Shown: piece after piece, positions 1 through 7,230 of the stretch
How positions within the stretch are numbered: the stretch's first letter is position 1
Layout of the letters: each line of letters opens with the position of its first letter
NCBI RefSeq assembly: GCF_947581735.1
Contig: NZ_CANPVT010000002.1
Span: forward strand, 1 to 64,000
Origin: Candidatus Palauibacter soopunensis
GTDB lineage: Bacteria > Gemmatimonadota > Gemmatimonadetes > Palauibacterales > Palauibacteraceae
DNA length: 64,000 bases
Direction of reading: 5' to 3'
Notes under the pieces: generated by a model
Told to the model about the DNA's origin: nothing
The model's input: only the letters and a program-made list of their open reading frames with translations
Database searches by the model: none
Position numbers and translations under genes: made by a program

Positions 1-119
1 GGGCGAACACCCACAGGACGGCGGCCGAGGCCGTCTCGGTGATCGCCCACCTCGTGTCCTTCGAGCACTCGCTGCTCCGTGTCGCCCGCATCGACGAGGA
101 CGGCGACGATGCTCGTTAA
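1..119 (+). CDS. C-terminal fragment of a gene upstream of the relaxase (MbeC position)
   Basis: The third frame is open from the window edge and ends in TAA at 117-119, giving a 38-residue tail that ends in acidic residues (EDGDDAR). It overlaps the relaxase ATG at 109 by 11 bases, the kind of overlap expected for co-translated genes. In ColE1-type mobilisation operons the gene directly upstream of the relaxase is the relaxosome accessory protein MbeC/MobC, so that is the likely identity by position. The fragment is too short to recognise by sequence. The start lies outside the window. Confidence 0.55.
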   Translation, partial: ANTHRTAAEAVSVIAHLVSFEHSLLRVARIDEDGDDAR

Positions 120-1632
120 GTTCCTGCCCCACGGGAAGGGCTCGGCTAGGGCGGCGGTCAAGTACCTCGTCGGCGAGTTGGACGCCGAGGGACGGGAGCG
201 CGAGGGCGTCGAAGTGTGGCGCGGGAACCCGGACATGGTGGCCGCCGTGGCCGACTCGCTCGACTTCGAGCGCAAATACAGGTCGGCCGTGATCGCGTGG
301 GCACCGGAGGACCGGCCGACCGACGAACAGATCGAAGCCGTCCTCGACGAGTTCGAGAAGACGGCGTGGGCGGGACTGGAGCCGGACCGCTACTCGTGGA
401 CGGCGGTTCTGCACCGCGAGCGCGGAGGCGGCGTCCACGTCCACATTCTGGCCGCGCAGTGCGACCTACAGACGGGCCGCAGCTTGAACATCGCGCCCCC
501 CGGCTGGGAGAAGACCTTCGCCCCGCTTCGCGACGCCTTCAACCACGAGCACGGCTGGAGCCGACCGGACGACCCGGCGCGGGCCAGGGCGCAGCGGCCG
601 GGCCACGTGGCCTACATCGAGGCGTCGAAGCTGCGGGCCGGGCTCGAACACGAGGCGGACCCGCGCACGCTGATCCGCGACTACCTCGTGCAGCGCGTCG
701 AGCACGGCGCGGTCAAGGACCGAGCCGACGTGGTCTCCGCGCTGGAGGACGTTGGCCTCGACGTGACCCGCCAAGGCAAGGACTACATCACCGCCCGCGA
801 TCCCGACAGCGGGAAGCGGTGGCGGCTGAGAGGAGAACTGTATGAACGAGACTTCGAGCCCGGGCGACTTGACCTCCCGGCTGAGGAGCAGGCTGGAGGC
901 CGACCGGAGGCGAATCGAGGACGAAGCCGCGCGCGAGCTCGCGCGGCTCGGCGAGAACTTGAGCGCAATCGCAAGCGGCGCGCTGCGTTCCATCGAGGCC
1001 GATACGGTCGAGGCGACCGGGCGGATGCGCGAGTTGCTGATGAAGGCCTGGCTCCGGCCGCTGGTGGTCGGCATGAGCCTCTTCCTCGGTATCTGCTTCG
1101 GAAGCTTGGGGACGATGCACTGGCTGTCGAGGAGCATCCACGACCGGATCGAGACCTTGGACGAGCTGGACACGCGGACCGGGTGGGCGCGCGCGATGCT
1201 GGCCGAGATCGAGGAGACGACCTGGGGCGTCGAGTTGCTGGAGAGCAGCGGGGACCGGTACGTGTCGCTGCCGGCCGGCACGACGGTCCGTCCGGCGTTC
1301 ACGATGGACGGGCGGCCCTACTTGAAGCTGTCGAGGGAGTGAGGAGGGAGCTGCGTGACCGATTTGGAGCGGCGGCTGACGGCCGCATTGGAAAGATTGT
1401 CCGGGCAGTACGAAACGGAACAGCGGTGGCACTCCGGGCAGATCGGAGCGTTGCGAGAACAGGTCGAAGCCTTGCAGCGGCAAGTCGAGCGGCTGAGCGC
1501 GCGGGTGACGGACTTGACCGGATACTCCGGGACGTACGGCGCAGGGCCAGGGAGCAGGTGGAGATGACGAGGCAACTGCTGGAAAGGATACGGCGGCCGG
1601 GGCCGGACCGGGACTCCGGGCCGAGCCGGTGA
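109..1632 (+). CDS. MbeA-like relaxase (mobilisation nuclease)
   Basis: DNA relaxase expected to nick oriT and lead the strand in conjugative mobilisation. The N-terminus (MLVKFLPHGKG, then KYLVGE) and the spacing of blocks over the first 260 residues match the MbeA/MOB-P type. A three-histidine metal site is visible at about His102, His110 and His112 (HRERGGGVHVH). ColE1 MbeA has an H-E-N variant here, so this protein keeps the canonical HHH form. I chose ATG 109 over GTG 79 because the family begins with this block and the ATG overlaps the upstream stop. From about residue 245 onward the protein becomes arginine-rich and low in complexity, because two genes in the +1 frame are nested in it (842-1342 and 1355-1567). 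Length is 507 aa. Confidence 0.85.
   Translation: MLVKFLPHGKGSARAAVKYLVGELDAEGREREGVEVWRGNPDMVAAVADSLDFERKYRSAVIAWAPEDRPTDEQIEAVLDEFEKTAWAGLEPDRYSWTAVLHRERGGGVHVHILAAQCDLQTGRSLNIAPPGWEKTFAPLRDAFNHEHGWSRPDDPARARAQRPGHVAYIEASKLRAGLEHEADPRTLIRDYLVQRVEHGAVKDRADVVSALEDVGLDVTRQGKDYITARDPDSGKRWRLRGELYERDFEPGRLDLPAEEQAGGRPEANRGRSRARARAARRELERNRKRRAAFHRGRYGRGDRADARVADEGLAPAAGGRHEPLPRYLLRKLGDDALAVEEHPRPDRDLGRAGHADRVGARDAGRDRGDDLGRRVAGEQRGPVRVAAGRHDGPSGVHDGRAALLEAVEGVRRELRDRFGAAADGRIGKIVRAVRNGTAVALRADRSVARTGRSLAAASRAAERAGDGLDRILRDVRRRAREQVEMTRQLLERIRRPGPDRDSGPSR
842..1342 (+). CDS. MbeB-like mobilisation protein nested within the relaxase gene
   Basis: A 166-aa protein read in the +1 frame of the relaxase and wholly contained in it. 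Residues 1-60 are a charged, coiled-coil-prone N-terminus. Residues 71-93 form one hydrophobic segment (PLVVGMSLFLGICFGSLG), followed by a polar tail. The ColE1 MbeB family has this layout, and in ColE1 mbeB also lies inside mbeA. An AGGAG at 831-835 stands 6 bases before the ATG, which supports real translation. The likely role is a membrane-associated helper of the relaxase or relaxosome; this is inferred from the family and the position. Confidence 0.75.
   Translation: MNETSSPGDLTSRLRSRLEADRRRIEDEAARELARLGENLSAIASGALRSIEADTVEATGRMRELLMKAWLRPLVVGMSLFLGICFGSLGTMHWLSRSIHDRIETLDELDTRTGWARAMLAEIEETTWGVELLESSGDRYVSLPAGTTVRPAFTMDGRPYLKLSRE
1355..1567 (+). CDS. MbeD-like small coiled-coil protein nested within the relaxase gene
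   Basis: A 70-aa protein starting at GTG 1355, 12 bases after the MbeB-like stop and in the same +1 frame relative to the relaxase. GAGGAGGGAG at 1341-1350 is a strong ribosome-binding site for this GTG. The sequence opens MTDLERRLTAALERL and continues as leucine/glutamine/arginine heptads to about residue 55, a predicted coiled coil. ColE1 MbeD is about the same size, begins similarly and also lies inside mbeA. In ColE1 it acts in mobilisation and entry exclusion; the role here is inferred. Confidence 0.7.
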   Translation: MTDLERRLTAALERLSGQYETEQRWHSGQIGALREQVEALQRQVERLSARVTDLTGYSGTYGAGPGSRWR

Positions 1633-2050
1633 GGGTCGAGTGGCGTATCGGTTGGGTTGAAATCGGAAGCCCTGCATCCTCCTCAAGGCCGGTAGCCTTC
1701 CCTTGTACGATGCCTCCAGCGAACGTATTCGTTCCGTGACACTACCTACACTCCCTGCACGCCGGATCGGCCACGATGGCCCATGAGAACCAGAAGAAGA
1801 CTCTCGGTGCGATGGCACTGTACTGCTTGTCCCCCCTGATTCAGCGCTCCAAGTGGGGCCGGATTCGGTGGGACGGCTTCGTTCGCATGGTCTCCTCGAG
1901 CAGTGGGGCTACGTGTCGGCGCCGCGTACTGCCGGATTCGGCCGCCACAGTGCATCCCAGGCACCATGGGTATTGGGAACGGCGGATGCCGACGCGACCG
2001 TTCGATCACGTCCGAACTACTCGGTTGGGCTGCCAAGCTGGGGTTGCAAG
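1633..2050. other. 418-bp intergenic region between mobilisation and restriction genes
   Basis: No supported gene. The reading frame of the downstream nuclease is open back to an ATG at 1853 and a second frame is open from 1776. Their translations show no recognisable fold and have frameless composition. GC falls visibly here relative to the relaxase. A weak hairpin (AAGGC, 5-base loop, GCCTT) near 1684-1698 lacks a T-run. The region probably holds the promoter of the restriction-modification operon. Confidence 0.4.
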
Positions 2051-3325
2051 GTGAGTCTACACAACGTCCGGCGGTTGCTCGTGAAACGCCTTGACGAAGC
2101 GGATCGCGGAGACCGTGGCTGGTTCATCATCACGAGAGTCCACGTTTCCCTCTCGTGGCTGGAGAGCATTGCCGGATACCTCGCGAACCGGGCTGGGCGT
2201 GGTATCGTTGAGTTGACCTACGGCGACTACCAGCGATTGGCGAGAATCGTCGATATCGACAGCGACGACCCAGGGCGTCAGTTGCGTCGTCATCATCTTC
2301 TCGCTATGGACAAGCCCCTGCGACTCCTGCGCCGAGTGGAGGGCAATAGATGGCGGCGGATCCAGCTCACCGAGCGTGGCCATGACCTGGCCAATTCGGA
2401 CGACCCGTCAGCCGTGGTTGAAGATGCGCTCGCCGCAATGCGATTCGCGGTCGAGCCTTGGTCGCCGCCTCAGCGCGTCAGGGAATACAGCGAGTTCGAC
2501 GTGCCGGTGTACGAGATAGCACGACAGTTGCTTGCGACCTGCGACGGTTACATCGACCGGGACGAGTTCGACCTTTTCGTATCCCGGATACGTACGGACG
2601 AGGAAGTGCCGTGGGCAGCCGAAGCTATCGGAGCGTACCGTGAGTTGACGAAACGGGAAAAGGACTCTCTGCACCGCAAAGTACGGAACCGTATGCCGGG
2701 GGCCAAGCAGTATTCGAATTGGCGTGATATCGGGCTGCACACATTCTCCCTCTTTTCCCTTGGGACGAGCATGGTGCGTCAGGATACCCGATTGCTGTTG
2801 ACGACGGCGTGGGTCCAAGAGCGAGCCGCATATCGCCCGGCCGACGGAAGGGCCGCGTCAGCCGGGCCTCCGCCGAGAGGATCTTCACCGCCGCTCTTAC
2901 GGATGCCTACGCCACCGGAGGTCGAAGGTTTACTCGAACCCCCTACCGCGCCGGTTGGGAATGATGGCGCAGATGCCGAGAGCTTCGTTGCTAAGGTTCT
3001 GAGGTCACAGGGATGGCAGGTCGCGTTCTATACTAATCGGCGTGGCTATGGCTTCGACCTCTGGGCGCGCCGGAAAGATCGGGCCATGTTGGTCGAGGTG
3101 AAGAGCAGCCTCGGCGATCTGGATGCCGTGAGTCTCACGTCGACCGAGTATCGGGCGGCTCGTCAGCACGGCGACAGCTACTTCCTGGCGCTCGTCGAGC
3201 ACGTTGCCAGCGCGTCCCCCAAGCTTCGGATCATTCAGAATCCGGCCGCGAAGCTCGCAGTCCAGAAGCAGAGCGCCACCAGCTACGTCATCTACCGTGC
3301 GGAGTGGCTACGACTCACGCGCTGA
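2051..3325 (+). CDS. Restriction-endonuclease-like protein with C-terminal DUF3883 (PD-(D/E)XK) domain
   Basis: Probable nuclease partner of the downstream methyltransferase. The C-terminal ~115 residues fit DUF3883: GYGFDLWA with Asp336, then LVEVKSS with Glu349 and Lys351, then a TSTEYRAA block and a YFLALV strand. This is the D...E-x-K layout of PD-(D/E)XK nucleases. The N-terminal ~300 residues are not recognised; they are basic with winged-helix-like stretches (QLRRHHLLAMDKPLRLLRRV) and may bind DNA. GTG 2051 is preferred because upstream residues to ATG 1853 look non-coding; the ribosome-binding site is weak, so the start is uncertain. GC is lower than in chromosomal neighbours, which fits horizontal transfer. 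Length from GTG is 424 aa. Confidence 0.6.
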   Translation: MSLHNVRRLLVKRLDEADRGDRGWFIITRVHVSLSWLESIAGYLANRAGRGIVELTYGDYQRLARIVDIDSDDPGRQLRRHHLLAMDKPLRLLRRVEGNRWRRIQLTERGHDLANSDDPSAVVEDALAAMRFAVEPWSPPQRVREYSEFDVPVYEIARQLLATCDGYIDRDEFDLFVSRIRTDEEVPWAAEAIGAYRELTKREKDSLHRKVRNRMPGAKQYSNWRDIGLHTFSLFSLGTSMVRQDTRLLLTTAWVQERAAYRPADGRAASAGPPPRGSSPPLLRMPTPPEVEGLLEPPTAPVGNDGADAESFVAKVLRSQGWQVAFYTNRRGYGFDLWARRKDRAMLVEVKSSLGDLDAVSLTSTEYRAARQHGDSYFLALVEHVASASPKLRIIQNPAAKLAVQKQSATSYVIYRAEWLRLTR

Positions 3326-3400
3326 CGCCCGCCTGTCCCTGCGCGGCGTGTCTCGTCCCCCGGAACTCCGGGATCCCCTTGCCGGGACGGGGCGAAGTAT

Positions 3401-3418
3401 CTACCATAGGTATGGTAG
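3401..3418. promoter_or_regulatory. Perfect palindrome, candidate operator of the methyltransferase gene
   Basis: CTACCATA-GG-TATGGTAG: 8-bp arms, no mismatch, 2-bp spacer. It lies 40 bases upstream of the methyltransferase ATG in the 132-bp gap after the nuclease gene. Restriction-modification systems are often controlled at such sites by a controller protein or by the methyltransferase itself. No controller gene is visible here, so the binding factor is unknown. Confidence 0.5.
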
Positions 3419-3457
3419 TTGCTTCGGGCCTTCTTGTCCGCTCTAGGAAAGGAAAGA

Positions 3458-6151
3458 ATGGGACAGTCATTCAAGAACGTGTACTTCCGCGATTACCCAG
3501 AGACGCCGTCGTCTGGCCGGTCTAGTCTCACGCTCGCCTTCGGGCCTCGTGATCAAGATGTCTTCCGAGCTGTGAAGCACCTGACAAGTGACGCGCTACG
3601 CTCGGCGCTCGGCCAGGAGAGCTTCCTGTCACTTCGGAGCGACGCCAAACGACACGGTAGGTCGGTCAACGCCTTCTGCATCCACATGCTGCGAAATCAG
3701 CTCCGAGCAAGCCGGGACTCCGCGAATCTGCATCTGCCGGGATTCGGGACTGCGAATCCACTAACTCTTGACCCCATCCAAGCAACGTTCGTTGGAGGCC
3801 GCGATCAACCTCTGCACGAATGGTATCCGTACCTTGAGGGATACTCCCCAGCCTTCGTTGAGGCTGTAATCGAGAACTACTGCCCCAATGCGACCAGCGT
3901 ATTCGATCCATTTGCTGGCACGGGCACGACCCCGCTCACAGCTTCACGTCTTGGGAAGAAAGCGTGTTTTGGCGAGATCAACCCCGTCCTTCAGTTCGTC
4001 ATCGCTGCCAAGGTGCTCGCCCTCCGTTTGCGTAGCCGTGACCGAGTCCGTCTCACACACTCGCTTCTGGTGCTGGCTGACGTTCTCGACAAGAGACTCG
4101 ATGATTCCTCGCCGGATGCGCAATTGCGTCGTACCCATGATTCGGTGTTTGGCGCCAGTGTGTTCTTCGATCCCGAAGTCTTCGAGGACGTGCTGCGATA
4201 CCGGACTCTGATCGACGCCATCGGTCGCGAGGATCCGCTCGTGGGACGCTTCCTTACGGTAGCTGTACTGAGATCGCTAATCCCCGCGTCCCGGCTGATT
4301 CGGCGAGGGGATCTGCGATTCAGGACGGATGCCGAAATGGCGGGCTTCCAGCCAGATATACGTGGCGCGACAAGAACGGCCTTGAGGAGAATCGCGCAGG
4401 ACACTCAGGTGTCATCACGAATCGACGAAACACCGACCTTGCTTCTGGAGAACGCCAAACGCTTACACCTGATTCCCGATGTGTCTTTCGCGTCTGTTGT
4501 CACGAGCCCACCGTACTTGAATGGGACCAACTACTTTAGGAATACGAAAGTCGAACTCTGGTTCCTCAGATGCCTTGGAAGTCGTGACGATCTCGCCCGC
4601 CTCCGATACTCCTCCCTCACATGTGGGATCAACGATGTAACCGTTCGCAAGCCAATCGGACGCCTGCCATCGTCGGCCGAGCGGGTTGTGAGCCGGCTGG
4701 AGGAAGTCGCTTATGATACGAGGATCCCTCGTATGGTGGCGTGCTTCGCTTCGGAGATGAGGTCAATACTCCACGCGGTAGCTGATCGGATGCAGGAAGA
4801 TGGTACCATCGTTATCGATATTGGGGACTCTGCGTACGCAGGCGTGCATGTGCCGACAGACATGTTCATCGAGGAGTCTCTCGATTCAGCCGGCTTCGAG
4901 CTCCGTGACCAAGTAGTACTCCGCCGCCGCTTTTCTCGCAGTCAGATTAGATTGGCCCAGAAGCTACTCGTATTCGCTCCCAAATCGACGTTCGCTTCGA
5001 GACCGCCAAGTTCACAGACACCGCCCAGGAATTGGTCGGCCGCTTGGACAGCTTTCAAGGATACGCTCCCTCATCAGCAGGGAGAGTTTGCTAAACGCAA
5101 TTGGGGACACCCTCTTCATTCTCTTTGTTCGTATCAGGGAAAGATGAAGCCATCGCTGGCCGCGCATCTTGTTCGGACGTTTACTTCGCCGGGCGACCGA
5201 ATCGTGGACCCCTTTTCCGGCGTGGGCACGATACCATTCGAAGCCGCATTGCATGGCGTCACTGCGTGGGGATTCGATATCAGCCCGCCAGCGGTTCATA
5301 TCGCAGCCGGTAAGATCGGGAATTGGACTCTTGCGGAATGCGACGAGACGGTACAGCGACTCAGAGACTGTTTGAAGGACCGTGACGTTCGTAGCGAAGA
5401 CATGGAATCGGCGCAGTCCATTCGTTTCAACGGCGACCTTACCTCTTATTTCCATGAGGAGACACTGAGAGAGATACTCGTCGCGCGTCGGTTTTTTCTC
5501 GCTCATCCACCGAGCAGCGCCGCCGAGTCACTCGTATTGGCTTGTCTGCTGCACATCCTTCACGGTAATCGCCCGTATGCGCTCAGCCGAAGATCGCATC
5601 CGATCACACCCTTCGCCCCAACCGGTGACACGTTCTATCGGCCGCTCATGCCAAGGCTCGTAGACAAGCTGAACCGGAGTACGAGGGTAGAGGTGGAGGA
5701 CGGGTTTGCCCACGGATACTCGCTGTTCCAAGATGCGACAGGGTGGTGGCCCTCGGAAGTGGACTCACTGGATGCAGTAATCACCTCGCCGCCATTCTTC
5801 AGTAGCACTCGCTTCTATCTCGGGAACTGGATGCGGTTGTGGTTCTGCGGTTGGGAGCGGAGGGACTTTCAAGATCGTCCGGCAGCGTTCGTGGAAAAGC
5901 GCCAGAAGGGCGGGTTCGATGTCTACCGACCGATGCTGCGGCAGGCACGAGAACGGCTGCGATCGGGGGGTGTTGTGGTACTACACCTCGGAGCCAGCAA
6001 GAAGTGCGATATGGCAAAGGAGCTTGCGCGGGTCGCCAAGAGGTGGTTCCGAGTCGTTGATACCTACTCGGAGTGTGTGTCCCACTGCGAGAGCCACGGC
6101 ATTCGCGACAAGGGGACCGTATCGAGCCATCAATACCTAGTGCTTCAATAG
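3458..6151 (+). CDS. Double-headed DNA methyltransferase (two fused catalytic modules)
   Basis: An 897-aa fusion of two amino-methyltransferase modules. Each has a SAM-binding motif I followed by a catalytic motif IV: DPFAGTGTT near residue 150 with TSPPY near 347, and DPFSGVGT near 583 with TSPPF near 776. Each motif I is preceded by a motif X-like block (the second contains SYQGKMKPSLAAHLV). TSPPY/F is the N4-cytosine or N6-adenine signature; SPP-type motifs favour N4-cytosine. Two modules in one chain are typical where the recognition site is asymmetric and each strand needs its own enzyme. ATG 3458 is chosen over TTG 3419 because AGGAAAGGAAAG lies directly in front. It forms an apparent operon with the upstream nuclease gene. 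GC is low relative to the chromosome. Confidence 0.85.
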   Translation: MGQSFKNVYFRDYPETPSSGRSSLTLAFGPRDQDVFRAVKHLTSDALRSALGQESFLSLRSDAKRHGRSVNAFCIHMLRNQLRASRDSANLHLPGFGTANPLTLDPIQATFVGGRDQPLHEWYPYLEGYSPAFVEAVIENYCPNATSVFDPFAGTGTTPLTASRLGKKACFGEINPVLQFVIAAKVLALRLRSRDRVRLTHSLLVLADVLDKRLDDSSPDAQLRRTHDSVFGASVFFDPEVFEDVLRYRTLIDAIGREDPLVGRFLTVAVLRSLIPASRLIRRGDLRFRTDAEMAGFQPDIRGATRTALRRIAQDTQVSSRIDETPTLLLENAKRLHLIPDVSFASVVTSPPYLNGTNYFRNTKVELWFLRCLGSRDDLARLRYSSLTCGINDVTVRKPIGRLPSSAERVVSRLEEVAYDTRIPRMVACFASEMRSILHAVADRMQEDGTIVIDIGDSAYAGVHVPTDMFIEESLDSAGFELRDQVVLRRRFSRSQIRLAQKLLVFAPKSTFASRPPSSQTPPRNWSAAWTAFKDTLPHQQGEFAKRNWGHPLHSLCSYQGKMKPSLAAHLVRTFTSPGDRIVDPFSGVGTIPFEAALHGVTAWGFDISPPAVHIAAGKIGNWTLAECDETVQRLRDCLKDRDVRSEDMESAQSIRFNGDLTSYFHEETLREILVARRFFLAHPPSSAAESLVLACLLHILHGNRPYALSRRSHPITPFAPTGDTFYRPLMPRLVDKLNRSTRVEVEDGFAHGYSLFQDATGWWPSEVDSLDAVITSPPFFSSTRFYLGNWMRLWFCGWERRDFQDRPAAFVEKRQKGGFDVYRPMLRQARERLRSGGVVVLHLGASKKCDMAKELARVAKRWFRVVDTYSECVSHCESHGIRDKGTVSSHQYLVLQ

Positions 6152-6510
6152 GGGCCAGCCGCCGGTTGGGGCGCTGACGGTTATAGCGCGGCGTGACCTG
6201 CCCGCAGTGCGGAAGCGCGAACGAAGCCTACCGGGACTCTCGTGGCCGAAACAGACCTCAAATCACTCGGCGGCGGGGGGAACGAGATTCTACACTGGAG
6301 GCCGAACCACCCACCAACCGGAGAACCACTGGCATGTAATGCCGCTCCTCGCCTCCGCGCGCATGGGAGGTGTGAGGGTGAGACGCTTCGGCTGCTGCTT
6401 GCCCACGGCTTGGTCGAACAAATTTGCGTCCACAGAGATCCGGCGCGGTCGATTAAGATTCGCGTTCAGAACCGCATATCAGAAGTGATACACAAACACC
6501 TGGACATTGG
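6152..6510. other. Region with possible gene remnants at the edge of the mobile segment
   Basis: No confidently supported gene. A 48-codon frame at 6193-6339 begins VTCPQCGSANEAYRDSRGR and stops at TAA. It resembles the zinc-ribbon start of some transposases, but only one CxxC is present. A second frame (6242-6514) is listed separately. GC is mixed, and composition shifts to the high-GC pattern near 6550. The stretch looks like decayed element DNA. Confidence 0.35.
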
Positions 6511-6514
6511 CTAA
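6242..6514 (+). CDS. Hypothetical small protein, doubtful
   Basis: A 90-aa frame from GTG 6242. I do not recognise it. The C-terminal third (ending VQNRISEVIHKHLDIG) has protein-like composition, while the middle is rich in Pro, Arg and Gly. There is no clear ribosome-binding site. It may be the tail of a broken gene in the element. It runs toward, and overlaps by a few bases, the end of the opposite leucine-rich-repeat gene. Confidence 0.2.
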   Translation: MAETDLKSLGGGGNEILHWRPNHPPTGEPLACNAAPRLRAHGRCEGETLRLLLAHGLVEQICVHRDPARSIKIRVQNRISEVIHKHLDIG

Positions 6515-7227
6515 CACGTTGTAAGGCCATCATATACATGAAGTGCTCGCGGTTCGGGCGGGATCGAGCCCGTGAGGTCGTTGGACCACAGTTCGAGAAT
6601 CCGGAGTTCGGACAGCTGGCCGATGATCGGAGGGATCGAGCCGGCCAGCGCGTTGTCGTGGAGGTACAACTCCGTGAGCGTGGGGAGGTGGCCGATCACG
6701 AGCGGGATCGGCCCCTCGAGACCGTTCTCGCCGAGTTGCAGCTTCGTGACGCGGCCGGCGGCGTCGACTTCGACTCCGTACCAGTCCGCGAGCGGCGCGT
6801 CGCTGAGCCAGTTGCCCGCGTTCCTCCACCCCGTGCCGTTCGTCGTCTCGTACAGGGCCGTGAGGACGACCCGGTCCGTGGCTTCGTTGTCGACGTTCAC
6901 GACCGCCGTCCCCGAGGCGGCGCCCGCCGTCGCCGTCACCGTCGTCTCCCCGCTCCCGACGGCCGTTACGAGCCCCGTCGCGTCGACCGTCGCGGTGGAA
7001 GGGTCACCGGACCGCCAGCTCACCGCGACCGCGGACATCGGGCGGTCGTCCTGGTCGCGGACGGTCGCCGTGAGATGGAAACTGACGCCCCGCCACAGCG
7101 TCACGGTGGACGGCGCAATCGAGATCGACGTCGGTACGGGGAGCGCGGGCGCCGCCGGATCGTCTCCGCAGGCCAGGAGAGCGAGGAGAAAGACGGGGGA
7201 CGCGCGAAACCCGCCGACGCTCCGCAT
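6511..7227 (-). CDS. Lipoprotein with bacterial Ig-like domain and leucine-rich repeats, 3'-truncated
   Basis: Exported surface protein, probably a lipoprotein (LLALLACGDD; Cys at about residue 20). Residues ~30-112 form a BIG2-type Ig-like domain (SVTLWRGVSFHLTATVRDQ, then TATVDATGLVTAVGSGETTVTA). Residues ~150-222 are plant-type leucine-rich repeats with the L..N.L.G.IP pattern, including LTGSIPPE. The repeat breaks off after GSIPPE and the last ~13 residues (RALHVYDGLTTC) do not continue it. The break, near 6552, coincides with the change from low-GC mobile DNA to high-GC chromosome. I infer that the gene lost its 3' end when the element inserted or rearranged. Confidence 0.7.
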   Translation of the reverse strand: MRSVGGFRASPVFLLALLACGDDPAAPALPVPTSISIAPSTVTLWRGVSFHLTATVRDQDDRPMSAVAVSWRSGDPSTATVDATGLVTAVGSGETTVTATAGAASGTAVVNVDNEATDRVVLTALYETTNGTGWRNAGNWLSDAPLADWYGVEVDAAGRVTKLQLGENGLEGPIPLVIGHLPTLTELYLHDNALAGSIPPIIGQLSELRILELWSNDLTGSIPPEPRALHVYDGLTTC

Positions 7228-7230
7228 GGG

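Noticed and set aside
466-1483. Long minus-strand open frames opposite the relaxase
   Set aside because: High GC keeps antisense frames open. They lack ribosome-binding sites, and their composition (Arg/Ala/Gly/Pro) mirrors the coding strand.
1684-1698. Hairpin AAGGC-CGGTA-GCCTT as a terminator of the mobilisation operon
   Set aside because: Five-base stem, no T-run, likely chance.
1776-2054. A 92-codon plus-strand frame before the nuclease gene
   Set aside because: No recognisable fold, no ribosome-binding site, and composition unlike the neighbours.
6193-6339. Zinc-ribbon-like small gene (CPQCGS)
   Set aside because: Only one CxxC pair is present and the rest is Arg/Thr-rich. Kept only as a possible transposase remnant.
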